This document shows positions 33,008 to 41,648 of a stretch of 53,686 bases of DNA, piece by piece; within the stretch, counting starts at the first letter, position 1; the number at the start of each line of letters is the position of its first letter. Under the pieces are notes generated by a model. It made no database searches. It worked only from the letters and a program-made list of their open reading frames with translations, and was not told the origin of the DNA. The translations under genes were made by a program, and so were the position numbers. This stretch comes from Izemoplasma sp964435595 (GTDB lineage: Bacteria > Bacillota_I > Bacilli_A > Izemoplasmatales > Izemoplasmataceae), in contig CAYSZV010000015.1 in the NCBI GenBank assembly GCA_964435595.1, positions 1 through 53,686 of the forward strand, written 5' to 3'.

Positions 33008-33988
33008 TTACCTTCTTTCTAATTTTAGTAAGAGATTGTCGTATGCGAGTCTAAAGTTAATGTATGATGATACTTTAGATTTTAATACAAGCATACTTTC
33101 TAGTTCTTCAATCAGTCTGTTTTTAGTTTTATCTCTTGCGATAGCTTGAATTGTATCAATTTCCTTTTCAAAAGCAATATGATACATATTACCGATTTTA
33201 TAATCGATAATATCTTTTTGGTATATCATAAGACTTGATATAAACAAGTCATTCAAATCACTGTCTTGGTATATTATACTACTATTTTCATTAAAGTAAA
33301 TAACGAGTGGTTCTTCACGCGTTACTAACAATCTGAATATTTCTTTTACCAAATCTATAATATCCATAAAAAACTCATTTGATGCAATATCAAATGCCTC
33401 ACCTGTTGCTGAAGTTAAATTTGAAATGATATGAGATGTTTCTTGTGGATACCCTTCATCTACAAGTTCTTGATACACAATTTTACGTGATAAACTAGTA
33501 AATTGAATTACTTGTGAGCGAGAAATGATTGTTGGTAAAATACGGTGGATATTCTCGGTAGTAAGTATCGCATGAATATTCGGATGTGGTTCTTCTAAGA
33601 ATTTCAAAAGACTATTTGCTGCATTGACATGAATCAATTCAATGTTGCGAATGATATATACTTTTGGTCCTGGTTCCACTGCGGTTTTATTAAACTCATT
33701 TTGCAAGTCTTGAATTTGCTGCTTGCGAATCATATTCTTTTCCGGCTCTATAACATACACATTTGGGTGTGTTCTGTTTTGAATTCTTCTACAGTTATGG
33801 CATACACCACAAGGTTTATGTTCGTCCGTACAAAGGAGTCGCATCGCAAAATAAAGTCCAATTTCAAATTTCTTTGTTCCTTTTTGTCCTTCAAATAAGT
33901 AAGCATGTGAAAGACGATCCTTTTGGATCGAGTTTTCTAATAGTTGCATTACTTCTGGTTGCGATTCTTGTAGTTTTTCAAATGCCAT
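33008..33988 (-). CDS. holB: DNA polymerase III delta' subunit
   Basis: 326 residues, clamp-loader AAA+ protein. N-terminal AYLFEGQKGTKKFEIGLYFA holds a degenerate P-loop, normal for delta'. A zinc module CGVCHNC is at about 65-71, and the sensor 1 region NSLLKFLEEPHPNIHAIL with SRSQVIQF is typical. ATG follows AGGTGATTTT. It sits 8 nt after tmk and before ricT. Confidence 0.93.
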   Translation of the reverse strand: MAFEKLQESQPEVMQLLENSIQKDRLSHAYLFEGQKGTKKFEIGLYFAMRLLCTDEHKPCGVCHNCRRIQNRTHPNVYVIEPEKNMIRKQQIQDLQNEFNKTAVEPGPKVYIIRNIELIHVNAANSLLKFLEEPHPNIHAILTTENIHRILPTIISRSQVIQFTSLSRKIVYQELVDEGYPQETSHIISNLTSATGEAFDIASNEFFMDIIDLVKEIFRLLVTREEPLVIYFNENSSIIYQDSDLNDLFISSLMIYQKDIIDYKIGNMYHIAFEKEIDTIQAIARDKTKNRLIEELESMLVLKSKVSSYINFRLAYDNLLLKLERR

Positions 33989-33996
33989 AAAATCAC

Positions 33997-34617
33997 CTAT
34001 AATACTGATTTAATTACCCTAATTGTATCCTGTATCACTTTTTCTTTTGATTGTGTACCATCAACAATTTTAAATCGTTTTTCATATCTTTTCGCCACAA
34101 TCATATACCCTTCGTATACTTTTTCATGAAAAGCAATATCTTCTAAATCTAGACGATCTACTTTTCTTGTATTGTTGAATACACGATTTAATCCTACATG
34201 TGGAGGAACATCAATAAAGATTGTTAAATCTGGTAATGTGTCTCCTATTGCAAACTTATTGATTGCATAAACTTCATCCATTCCAAGTCCTCTTGCGTGT
34301 CCTTGGTAAGCAAGTGACGAATCAATAAATCGATCACATAATACGACTTTTCCTTGTTTTAGAGCTGGGATAACTACTTCAGCTAAGTGTTGCCCTCTAG
34401 CTGCTGCAAAAAGAAGTGCTTCTGAATGAGCATCCATTTCAACATTATCTTTGTTTAAAATAATGTCTCTAATTTCTTCTGCAATCCTGATTCCACCAGG
34501 TTCTCTTGTTGTAATGTAGTCTATATTGTTATCGTTGAAGAATTTTTTGATTCCCTCGATAACAGATGTTTTACCTGATCCTTCCGGACCTTCAAATGTT
34601 ATAAATTTACCGTTCAA
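33997..34617 (-). CDS. tmk: Thymidylate kinase
   Basis: 206 residues. P-loop EGPEGSGKTS (about 8-17), DR motif CDRFIDSSLAYQG (about 94-106) and LID region after IDVPPHVGLNR. It phosphorylates dTMP to dTDP. I choose the TTG at 34615-34617, 8 nt after AAGGAG, giving MNGKFITFEGPEG; a GTG three codons earlier touches the ribosome-binding site. First gene of the block that runs to metG and divergent from the metal ABC pair. Confidence 0.95.
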   Translation of the reverse strand: MNGKFITFEGPEGSGKTSVIEGIKKFFNDNNIDYITTREPGGIRIAEEIRDIILNKDNVEMDAHSEALLFAAARGQHLAEVVIPALKQGKVVLCDRFIDSSLAYQGHARGLGMDEVYAINKFAIGDTLPDLTIFIDVPPHVGLNRVFNNTRKVDRLDLEDIAFHEKVYEGYMIVAKRYEKRFKIVDGTQSKEKVIQDTIRVIKSVL

Positions 34618-34686
34618 TTGTAACACTCCTTTTCCCTAGCCTATATTATCGCACATTTTAACTAAATTTTAAATATCATTTTCATT

Positions 34687-34712
34687 ATAATACGATTATT
34701 ATGTGTTATAAT
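34687..34712 (+). promoter_or_regulatory. Candidate promoter and palindrome before the metal ABC genes
   Basis: A perfect TATAAT (34707-34712) lies about 30 nt before the start codon; no good -35 box is visible. The palindrome ATAATA-CGAT-TATTAT (34687-34702) sits just upstream, where a Zur/Fur-type or MntR-type repressor could bind. AT-rich DNA makes such palindromes common. Confidence 0.35.
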
Positions 34713-34742
34713 ATTGATAGAAACTTTGAAAGGGACGATTGT

Positions 34743-35399
34743 ATGAGAGTACAGGTTTCAAATCTTACATTCGGATATGATTATCGTACTGTCCTTAAAG
34801 ACATAAATTTCAACCTGAAATCAGGTGATTTTTTAGCGATCATTGGAAACAATGGAAGTGGGAAATCAACACTTATCAAATGTTTACTAGGCTTAAACAA
34901 AGTTCCATCAGGGAGAATATTTTTAGACGATGTAGATATTACTGAATTTAAGACCTTCCGTAAAATCGGATATGTTCCTCAAAAGTTTGATGATTTCAAC
35001 TATGAATTCCCAATTACAGTAAACGAGATTTTATCTGCTTCAATTGTTTCAAACTATACTGAAGATCAAAAACTAGAATTACTAGATAAAATTGGTATAT
35101 TAGAATTGCAAAATGAAAACATAAATACATTAAGTGGTGGACAACTTCAAAGAGTCTTTATTGTTCGCGCATTAATGAATGAACCCAAAATGCTAATACT
35201 GGATGAACCTACTGTTGGTGTCGACAGAGAAAACGTTAAGAACTTTTATAAAACTGTTAATGATTTAAATAAAGAAGGAATAACAATTATACTTATAACA
35301 CACAATTTACGGGAAGCAACAGGCGAGTTCACTCATGTCTTGTCTTTGCATAATGGTGAAAGTGTGATCAAAGAAGTTGAAATGGAAGAAGAAGACTAA
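34743..35399 (+). CDS. znuC: Metal (Zn/Mn) ABC transporter ATP-binding protein
   Basis: 218 residues. Walker A IGNNGSGKST (about 35-44), Q-loop VPQKFDDF, signature TLSGGQLQRV (about 132-141), Walker B MLILDEPTVGVD and the switch His in LITHN. It resembles ZnuC/MntB-type ATPases. ATG 34743 follows AAAGGGACG; the frame is open 14 codons upstream without a ribosome-binding site. The stop overlaps the permease start (TAATG). The ion cannot be told from the ATPase. Confidence 0.85.
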   Translation: MRVQVSNLTFGYDYRTVLKDINFNLKSGDFLAIIGNNGSGKSTLIKCLLGLNKVPSGRIFLDDVDITEFKTFRKIGYVPQKFDDFNYEFPITVNEILSASIVSNYTEDQKLELLDKIGILELQNENINTLSGGQLQRVFIVRALMNEPKMLILDEPTVGVDRENVKNFYKTVNDLNKEGITIILITHNLREATGEFTHVLSLHNGESVIKEVEMEEED

Positions 35400-36289
35400 T
35401 GGTAATATTAGCTAACGATTCATTCATTGAAGCTATTCTTCAGTTTTCTTTCTTACGACAAGCATTATTAACAGGTATTATAATGGGGCTAATCGCTCCG
35501 ATCATTGGTAGTTTCGTTGTAATTAGACGTTTGAGTTTTATCGCAGATACATTATCGCATTTTAGTTTAGCTGGATTATCTATCGGGCTATTCCTAATCA
35601 ATTCCATTGGACTCACTTTTATTGGAGATCCAATCTACTTGGCTATGATATTCAGTGTAATTGGAGCTATGGCTATTGAAGTTATTCGCGGATATTATCA
35701 AAATTATAAAGAAGTTTCAATGCCGATTGTTATGAGTCTTGGTGTTGCTTTAAGTATTTTATTCATTTCATTAAGTGGAGGATACAATGATAGTATCTTC
35801 AACTACTTATTTGGTAATATTTTAGCTGTTAGTAAAGAATACATTTTCGTTTTAGCGATTGTAGCTTTTCTAACAATAATATTATTGATTATTTTCTATA
35901 GACAAATGATTGTAATCAGTTTTGATGAAACATATGCAAAATTAATCGGTATCAAAGTAAACGCCTTCCAAATAGGATTCACTTTGGTTTTAGCAATTAT
36001 CGTATCGTTAAGTTTAGCAACTGTAGGAGTATTACTAGTATCCTCCTTAATTGTTATCCCAGTTGCCGCCGCGATCAAAGTCGGTAAAAGTTTTAAGAAT
36101 ACAATGTTTATCGCAATCATTATATCTGAATTCAGTGTTATCGTTGGATTATGGACTTCATATGAATGGTCTGTACCTTCATCTGCAATGATTGTATTAT
36201 TCAATATTGTAATATTAATTCTCATTGGGATTTATCGTAGAATCTTAAGTTTGGTAAAAATGAAACGACAAGATCCAATTATGCCATAA
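35399..36289 (+). CDS. znuB: Metal (Zn/Mn) ABC transporter permease
   Basis: 296 residues, about eight membrane helices, ABC-3 family. FLRQALLTGIIMGLIAPIIGSFVVIRRLSFIADTLSHF near the start (residues about 19-56) is the family hallmark; KLIGIKVNAFQ and the late VLLVSSLIVIPVAAA are also typical. Coupled to the ATPase by a one-base overlap. No substrate-binding lipoprotein gene follows; a terminator does. Confidence 0.88.
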   Translation: MVILANDSFIEAILQFSFLRQALLTGIIMGLIAPIIGSFVVIRRLSFIADTLSHFSLAGLSIGLFLINSIGLTFIGDPIYLAMIFSVIGAMAIEVIRGYYQNYKEVSMPIVMSLGVALSILFISLSGGYNDSIFNYLFGNILAVSKEYIFVLAIVAFLTIILLIIFYRQMIVISFDETYAKLIGIKVNAFQIGFTLVLAIIVSLSLATVGVLLVSSLIVIPVAAAIKVGKSFKNTMFIAIIISEFSVIVGLWTSYEWSVPSSAMIVLFNIVILILIGIYRRILSLVKMKRQDPIMP

Positions 36290-36290
36290 A

Positions 36291-36317
36291 AAAAGAGGTG
36301 AATTCACCTCTTTTCTT
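36291..36317 (+). terminator. Terminator after the metal ABC genes
   Basis: Perfect palindrome with GAGGTG/CACCTC core and AATT loop, extended by A and T runs (36291-36314), and TTTTCTT on the plus strand, directly after the permease stop. Confidence 0.85.
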
Positions 36318-36430
36318 ATCCCCTTTAATACAACCCTATAATCCGCATACACTATGTGCATAGTAACATTATACAATGTTCATTTCGTAAAAAAAAGGAC
36401 ATATCTGTCTCTTTTTGCTTGTTTCTATAT

Positions 36431-36460
36431 AAAAAAAGGCCAATTTTGACCTTTTTTTTA
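36431..36460 (-). terminator. Terminator after the TauE/SafE permease gene
   Basis: A GGTCA/TGGCC stem containing a G-U pair (36438-36451), extended by A/T runs, with seven T on the minus strand. The hairpin begins at the stop codon. Confidence 0.8.
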
Positions 36461-37192
36461 TGGAATAAGTAATGTTGTTGCTAATCCAACTAAAATGATT
36501 AATACAATTTTAGAGAATTGTTGTTCATTGATTTTTCTTGAAAAATATATTCCTGTATATAATCCGATTACCAATCCACTGAACAAAATCAAGGTTGATA
36601 ACAAGACATCCGGGTTATAATTACCAAATAATCCCAAGATTATGACACCGACAATACCCATCACAAAGAAATGTATTGATAGGGTACTTTTAAATCGTTC
36701 TTTATCTGCGTTTACACCAGTTAAATATAGTACAACAGGAGGACCATCTACTGAGGCAATCCCATTTCCAGTCCCACTCAACATTCCTACAATAAATAGA
36801 TTAAAAAATGTATCTTTTAATTTGATTTTGAGGATTCCTGCTTTTACTAGTATGGCTGCTATGATTAAAACAAAAGCAATGAGTTCAATTACGCGGTCTG
36901 CGAGTAATTCATTTAAGAATAATCCAACACCGGTAAATATAACACCACTGATGATAATTGGAAGAATTGCTCTTGTGTTTTCCCATGTATAATATTTTTT
37001 GTGTTCGTTAATTAGCATTAAATTTAAGGCAATATTACATGTAATCATTATTGTAACAACTTCAGAGGCGGTAAATCCAAGACGAAATAACAACGGAACT
37101 GCTACCAAACTACTTCCAAAGCTACTTGTACCTTTTACAAATCCAGCTGTCAATCCGATTAACACTAATAACAATATATCAATCCAAATCAT
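36458..37192 (-). CDS. TauE/SafE (TSUP) family membrane permease
   Basis: 244 residues, about eight hydrophobic helices. The N-terminal segment GLTAGFVKGTSSFGSSLVAVPLLF and the mid-protein GTGNGIASVDGPPVVLYL carry the glycine-rich repeats of the sulfite/organic-anion exporter family. The ATG overlaps the end of the peptidase gene by four bases (ATGA), so the two are cotranslated. Substrate unknown; family members move sulfite, sulfoacetate or taurine-related anions. Confidence 0.85.
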   Translation of the reverse strand: MIWIDILLLVLIGLTAGFVKGTSSFGSSLVAVPLLFRLGFTASEVVTIMITCNIALNLMLINEHKKYYTWENTRAILPIIISGVIFTGVGLFLNELLADRVIELIAFVLIIAAILVKAGILKIKLKDTFFNLFIVGMLSGTGNGIASVDGPPVVLYLTGVNADKERFKSTLSIHFFVMGIVGVIILGLFGNYNPDVLLSTLILFSGLVIGLYTGIYFSRKINEQQFSKIVLIILVGLATTLLIP

Positions 37193-38259
37193 TTTCTAAT
37201 AAGTTCTTTAGGAAACATGTTTAAAACGATGCATCCTTCTTCTGTTAAGATGATATCATCTTCAATGCGTACTCCACCTAATCCAGTAATATAAATACCA
37301 GGTTCCACTGTTACAACTGCACCTAACTCCAAAGGGTTCGTATTTGCAGCAGACACTCTAGGCCCTTCATGTACATCAAGTCCAATACCGTGTCCTGTTC
37401 CGTGTTTAAAATATTCTCCATATCCCTTTTCGGTAATATAATCTCTACATATTGCATCTAATTCTTTTCCTGTCATACCTGCTTTTGCAGCCGCTACAGC
37501 TTTTACTTGTGCTTCATATACGACATTATAAATTTCAACGAGTTTTGGATCTGGATTCCCAAATGCAACAGTTCTAGTTAAATCTGAAGTGTATCCATTG
37601 TATTCGCATCCTATATCAAATGTAACAAATTCATTGTTTTGAATGATTTTTTCACTTGCCATACCATGTGGCATCGCACCTCTTTCACCACTTGCTACAA
37701 TGAAACGATCCCAAGTATTGTTGGCACCTAGTTCTAACATCTTTGATTTCAATATTACTTCTACATCTCTTTCCTTCATACCAACCAAATCTAAAGATAA
37801 GGTATACTCCAAAGCTTGATCTGTAATTTCACATGCTTTTTTTATCAGTTCCATTTCATTTGGCATTTTCGATACTCTTAATGTTTCAATCACATTATTC
37901 ATCGGAATCAATTCAACTTCCAGTTTTTGATATAACTCATACTCTGAGAATCTCATTTTTTTATCAAATCCAATGGAAGATATATTATTTTCTTCTAATA
38001 CTTGTTGAATTCCTTTGATTAAAGATTCCGATATCTCAACATATGTAAACTCAGGACATTGCATTTTCACTTGATCACGATATCTAAAATCGGTAAGAAA
38101 GAATTGCTTTTCTTCTGTAACAATTGCAACTCCATATGACCCTGTATATCCAGTAACATATCGTAAATTTTTTGCTGCTATCGGATTTTCTAATCCCGTT
38201 AACATAATTGCTTGATATTTATGTTTCTTAATGTTTTTACGTAACGCTTCTAATACCAT
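37189..38259 (-). CDS. pepP: Xaa-Pro aminopeptidase / M24 metallopeptidase
   Basis: 356 residues. The N-terminal creatinase-like domain (about 1-125) is followed by the pita-bread domain. Metal ligands are seen in FDIGCEYNGYTSDLTRT (two Asp), GTGHGIGLDVHEGP (His), VTVEPGIYI (Glu) and RIEDDI (Glu). It removes N-terminal residues before proline. ATG follows GGAGTGATGAAAA. It has its own promoter and shares its transcript with the TauE/SafE gene. Confidence 0.93.
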   Translation of the reverse strand: MVLEALRKNIKKHKYQAIMLTGLENPIAAKNLRYVTGYTGSYGVAIVTEEKQFFLTDFRYRDQVKMQCPEFTYVEISESLIKGIQQVLEENNISSIGFDKKMRFSEYELYQKLEVELIPMNNVIETLRVSKMPNEMELIKKACEITDQALEYTLSLDLVGMKERDVEVILKSKMLELGANNTWDRFIVASGERGAMPHGMASEKIIQNNEFVTFDIGCEYNGYTSDLTRTVAFGNPDPKLVEIYNVVYEAQVKAVAAAKAGMTGKELDAICRDYITEKGYGEYFKHGTGHGIGLDVHEGPRVSAANTNPLELGAVVTVEPGIYITGLGGVRIEDDIILTEEGCIVLNMFPKELIRK

Positions 38260-38292
38260 TTTTCATCACTCCTCAAAGTCTTATTTAATCAC

Positions 38293-38321
38293 AATATACC
38301 ACTCTTTAAGCCAACATTCAA
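38293..38321 (-). promoter_or_regulatory. Putative pepP promoter
   Basis: The minus strand has TTGAAT (38316-38321), 17-nt spacer and TATATT (38293-38298), about 34 nt before the start codon. Confidence 0.55.
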
Positions 38322-38341
38322 CCATTTTTACTTGTACAAAA

Positions 38342-38373
38342 CAAAAGGGACAAAATTATATATTTTGTCACCC
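38342..38373 (-). terminator. Terminator after the ecf-truA-GNAT operon
   Basis: Stem GGGACAAAAT pairing with ATTTTGTC-A-CCC (38347-38356 with 38362-38373, one bulge), followed by T-rich sequence on the minus strand, right after the acetyltransferase stop. Confidence 0.8.
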
Positions 38374-38376
38374 ATT

Positions 38377-38784
38377 TTATTTTTTTAATATGTAGCCAAT
38401 GCAGTCTTTATCTTTGAACTCTACCATACCTAATTTCTTATAAAATTTATTGCTTCGTTCATCATTTACATCTGTCATTAAGACAACCTGTCTAACGTCT
38501 TTGTATTTATCAAAAATCATTTGTAACAACGTCGATCCAATTCCTTTGTGTTTATGGCTATCTAAAACAAGAATATCTTGAATGTAACATATCGTTGCAT
38601 GATCACTAACAGTTCGAATCAAGCCAACCAGTAACTCACCATCATATCCTCCAACTACATCTGTAGATTGTTTGATACCTTCCATAAGTATATCAAAATC
38701 ATTTGTATAAGCATACCATTTATTATCTAAGTAAAGATTTCGAATCTGTTCTTTATTGGGAAGGGAAGATTTATACTCAATCAT
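38377..38784 (-). CDS. GNAT family N-acetyltransferase
   Basis: 135 residues. Motif A is ILVLDSHKHKGIGSTLLQMIF (about 71-91), where the acetyl-CoA pyrophosphate loop is HKHKGIGS. The preceding strand LLVGLIRTVSDH and the later RSNKFYKKLGM segment complete the fold. Its ATG overlaps the end of truA by 8 nt, so it belongs to the ecf-truA operon. Acceptor substrate unknown. Confidence 0.9.
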   Translation of the reverse strand: MIEYKSSLPNKEQIRNLYLDNKWYAYTNDFDILMEGIKQSTDVVGGYDGELLVGLIRTVSDHATICYIQDILVLDSHKHKGIGSTLLQMIFDKYKDVRQVVLMTDVNDERSNKFYKKLGMVEFKDKDCIGYILKK

Positions 38785-39823
38785 AATACTTCACCACATT
38801 CAGGTAGAGGCCGCTAGCTGGAGCGATTTCCTTGATAATTGTGTTGTCTTTCTTTTTAATAATTTGCAATAAAGAATATGGTGTATTTTTTTTCGCGATT
38901 GTTATCGCAGTCGCAATAATATTTCTAACCATATATCGCAAAAAACCATTTCCTGTGATATATACATATAAATAATGATCATTCTCAACAAACTTCACTT
39001 GATAGATAGTTCTTGTGTTATCTAAAGTGTTTGTTTTTGTAAGACTTGTAAAATCATATGTTCCTTCGATAGATTTTAATTCCTTTTCAAACAAATCATA
39101 ATCCATTTTTCCAGGATAATATTCATAATTTCTTAGAATAACATCATAGCCAGCTTTATTGATTTTATACACATACTGTTTTGAAGCAATATCATATCTA
39201 CTATGGAATGTTTCATGAACTTCTTCACTACTTTTTATATAAATCCCTTCAGAAAGATATGAATTTAAGACATCTTTAAATTTGTGAGGCTGAATCGAAC
39301 TTTCAGTATCAAAATGAAATACTTGATTGTAAGCATGAACTCCACGATCAGTTCTTCCACTTGAATGAATTGAGATGTTTTCTTTTGTAATCGTATAAAG
39401 TGCAGATTCAATTGCATCTTGAACCGTATTTTTTGATGGTTGTTTTTGATAACCTAAAAACATTGACCCATCATATGAACAGATACACTTAATTCGTTTT
39501 TTACCCATCAAGCGAGTTGTCTCATAAACAGAATCTATTAGTCCGTTTTCGAAAGAAAACTTTAACGTAACAAGTTCTTCATTCTCGTCATTAACATACA
39601 AGTAAACATCGACATAACTGAATGTCTTATAATGATCAATTTTTAAAATCTCATACTTCAATTTTCTTGGATTATTTAGTACAAATAAAGCATGATCAAA
39701 ATCGTATAATTTTTCTTCAAAGAAAGTTCTTATTCCTTTAAAATTTGGAGTAAGAACTTCTTCTAGTAATTTATCATTTTTTGTTTCCCAGGCTGTAAAG
39801 TATTTTTGTATTATAACGTCCAT
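38777..39823 (-). CDS. truA: tRNA pseudouridine(38-40) synthase TruA with N-terminal NTF2/SnoaL-like domain
   Basis: 348 residues. Residues 106-348 are a complete TruA, with catalytic Asp159 in SGRTDRGVHA, RNYEYYPG and the late FLRYMVRNI. Residues 1-105 are extra: YFTAWETKNDKLLEEVLTPN and the alternating hydrophobic strands that follow resemble a small NTF2/SnoaL-like alpha+beta barrel. The start ATG (39821-39823) has AAGGAC upstream and overlaps ecfT by 13 nt. The internal Met106 (39506-39508), where normal TruA would begin, has no ribosome-binding site, so a true fusion is favoured. The domain's job is unknown. Confidence 0.88.
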   Translation of the reverse strand: MDVIIQKYFTAWETKNDKLLEEVLTPNFKGIRTFFEEKLYDFDHALFVLNNPRKLKYEILKIDHYKTFSYVDVYLYVNDENEELVTLKFSFENGLIDSVYETTRLMGKKRIKCICSYDGSMFLGYQKQPSKNTVQDAIESALYTITKENISIHSSGRTDRGVHAYNQVFHFDTESSIQPHKFKDVLNSYLSEGIYIKSSEEVHETFHSRYDIASKQYVYKINKAGYDVILRNYEYYPGKMDYDLFEKELKSIEGTYDFTSLTKTNTLDNTRTIYQVKFVENDHYLYVYITGNGFLRYMVRNIIATAITIAKKNTPYSLLQIIKKKDNTIIKEIAPASGLYLNVVKYYD

Positions 39824-40785
39824 AATGAAGTCCTTGTAATAATTGCAAGCGTTAGTAATAAAAATGCAAACAACATTACATATGTATCTTTTGTTTCCCA
39901 TGACAATATATGGATTCTAGTACGTAATTTTCCTGGGACGAAATTACGGGCTTCCATTGCATTTGCCAATTCATCACTTCGTTTAAAACTGATAATGAAC
40001 ATAGGGACAAGTAAACTAATAATCTGCATTACTTTGTCTTTAAATTTACCTTCACTAAAATCTACACCGCGACTAGCTTGTGCTAGCATAATCTTATTCG
40101 CTTCATCTAATAATGTTGGTATATAGCGGAGCGCGATACTTATTATCATAGCTAATTCTTCTGCATTCAAGCCAATATATTTAAAAGGCTTCAATACTCT
40201 TTCAAGACCAAGATTTAAATCTGTCGGCTTCGTTGTTAGTGTCAAAATTGTTGATAAAGTAATGATTACAATTAATCTTGTCATAATGTATATAGCACCA
40301 AACAATCCTTCTGGATATATGGTTACTGAACTTGATGAAAAGATACTACCTGGTGTAAAGAAAGTTAACATTGTCATAATTCCTACAGCAATGAATAATG
40401 TAAATAAAAACCTAATTTTTATTCTTTTTCGAAGCAGCCACCATGCCACAATAATTAGAATCATTACACCAAGATTAATTGGTGTTAGAGACATGGTAAA
40501 ATCAAACAATGGTGTGTCTCCTTTTACAAATAATAATTGAAACACAAACGTGAATGTTAACAACACAATAACTGGCTTCAATCCTTTGATTACTCGCATG
40601 ATTGGAATACCACCAATTTTTAAAATTATCAGGACAATTCCTAACATTCCTAAAATGACTTCTATATCATCAATTACAAATGCAGTTGCCATTAAAACGA
40701 CCAAGGCAAGAATCTTACTTCTAGGATCCATCTTATATAAAAAGCTTGTTCCTGGTATGTATTGACCAATTATAATATTATTCAT
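39811..40785 (-). CDS. ecfT: ECF transporter transmembrane subunit EcfT
   Basis: 324 residues, longer than the usual about 265, with extra hydrophobic segments in the middle (about 105-150). The start YIPGTSFLYKMDPRSKILA is typical. The two coupling motifs with Ala-Arg are seen as LAQASRGVDF and AMEARNFVPG. It joins the two EcfA ATPases to exchangeable S components for vitamins or metal ions; none is encoded here. ATG overlaps the ecfA2 stop by one base. Confidence 0.94.
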   Translation of the reverse strand: MNNIIIGQYIPGTSFLYKMDPRSKILALVVLMATAFVIDDIEVILGMLGIVLIILKIGGIPIMRVIKGLKPVIVLLTFTFVFQLLFVKGDTPLFDFTMSLTPINLGVMILIIVAWWLLRKRIKIRFLFTLFIAVGIMTMLTFFTPGSIFSSSSVTIYPEGLFGAIYIMTRLIVIITLSTILTLTTKPTDLNLGLERVLKPFKYIGLNAEELAMIISIALRYIPTLLDEANKIMLAQASRGVDFSEGKFKDKVMQIISLLVPMFIISFKRSDELANAMEARNFVPGKLRTRIHILSWETKDTYVMLFAFLLLTLAIITRTSLWTL

Positions 40786-41648
40786 TATAATTCCCCCTTT
40801 ATAAGCTCATAAAGGTGATCAATTGTATGAGGTGTTTCATTCAATTTAATTCCAAGCTTTTCTTCTAATTTTCTGGCAATTTCTATAATTTCTGGCAAGT
40901 CTAAATTCCACTCTTGTAAGTGCTCTGATTTAAACAGGTTTCCAGCTGTACCATCATAAACCAAACTACCTTGATTCATAACCAATACTCGATTGGCATA
41001 TTTGTATACTGTATTCATATCATGTGTAATTATTACAACTGTATTATTCATTTCTTTATGGATGTCTGTGAACAAATTCAACAAACTATCTCTACCTTTG
41101 GGATCCAGACCACTTGTTGGCTCATCCAAGACTAGAATATCGGGTTCCATAGCCAAAATACCAGCTATACTGACACGCTTTTTTTCTCCACCAGATAAAT
41201 TGAAAGGACTTCTAGTTAAATATGTCTCATCCAATCCTACCATCTTAATTACCTTTTTCGCACGTTCAATTGCATCTATTTCTGAGACACCAAAGTTTTT
41301 AGGACCAAATATAATATCCTTTTGTACAGTCTCTTCAAATAATTGATAATCAGGAAACTGGAATACAAGTCCTACTTTTTGTCTTAACGGATTCAATCTT
41401 ACTTTCGTATTCTTCTTTTTTACATCTTTATATACTTTAATCCCATAAATAGTCACTTCACCACTAGATGGCTTAACAAGAGCGTTCATATGTTGAACAA
41501 GCGTTGATTTTCCACTCCCTGTTTCTCCAATCAAAGCGATAAACTCACCTTTTGCTTCTATTTTCAAGTTGATATCTTTTAAGGCATGATAATCAGTCTG
41601 GTCCATACCTTTATAGTGAAAGTTTACTTCCCTAAACTCAATTGCCAT
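40785..41648 (-). CDS. ecfA2: ECF transporter ATPase EcfA2
   Basis: 287 residues. Walker A IGETGSGKSTLVQ (about 37-49), Q-loop VFQFPDYQLFEETV, signature LSGGEKKRVSIAG, Walker B ILVLDEPTSGLDPKG and His in VIITHDM. It starts inside ecfA1 (25-nt overlap), indicating translational coupling. It pairs with EcfA1 as an asymmetric ATPase. Confidence 0.95.
   Translation of the reverse strand: MAIEFREVNFHYKGMDQTDYHALKDINLKIEAKGEFIALIGETGSGKSTLVQHMNALVKPSSGEVTIYGIKVYKDVKKKNTKVRLNPLRQKVGLVFQFPDYQLFEETVQKDIIFGPKNFGVSEIDAIERAKKVIKMVGLDETYLTRSPFNLSGGEKKRVSIAGILAMEPDILVLDEPTSGLDPKGRDSLLNLFTDIHKEMNNTVVIITHDMNTVYKYANRVLVMNQGSLVYDGTAGNLFKSEHLQEWNLDLPEIIEIARKLEEKLGIKLNETPHTIDHLYELIKGEL

Noticed and set aside
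39840..39860. Second cre box near the ecfT end
   Set aside because: TGCAAGCGTTAGTA differs from the cre consensus at two fixed or restricted positions and lies at an operon-internal gene junction.
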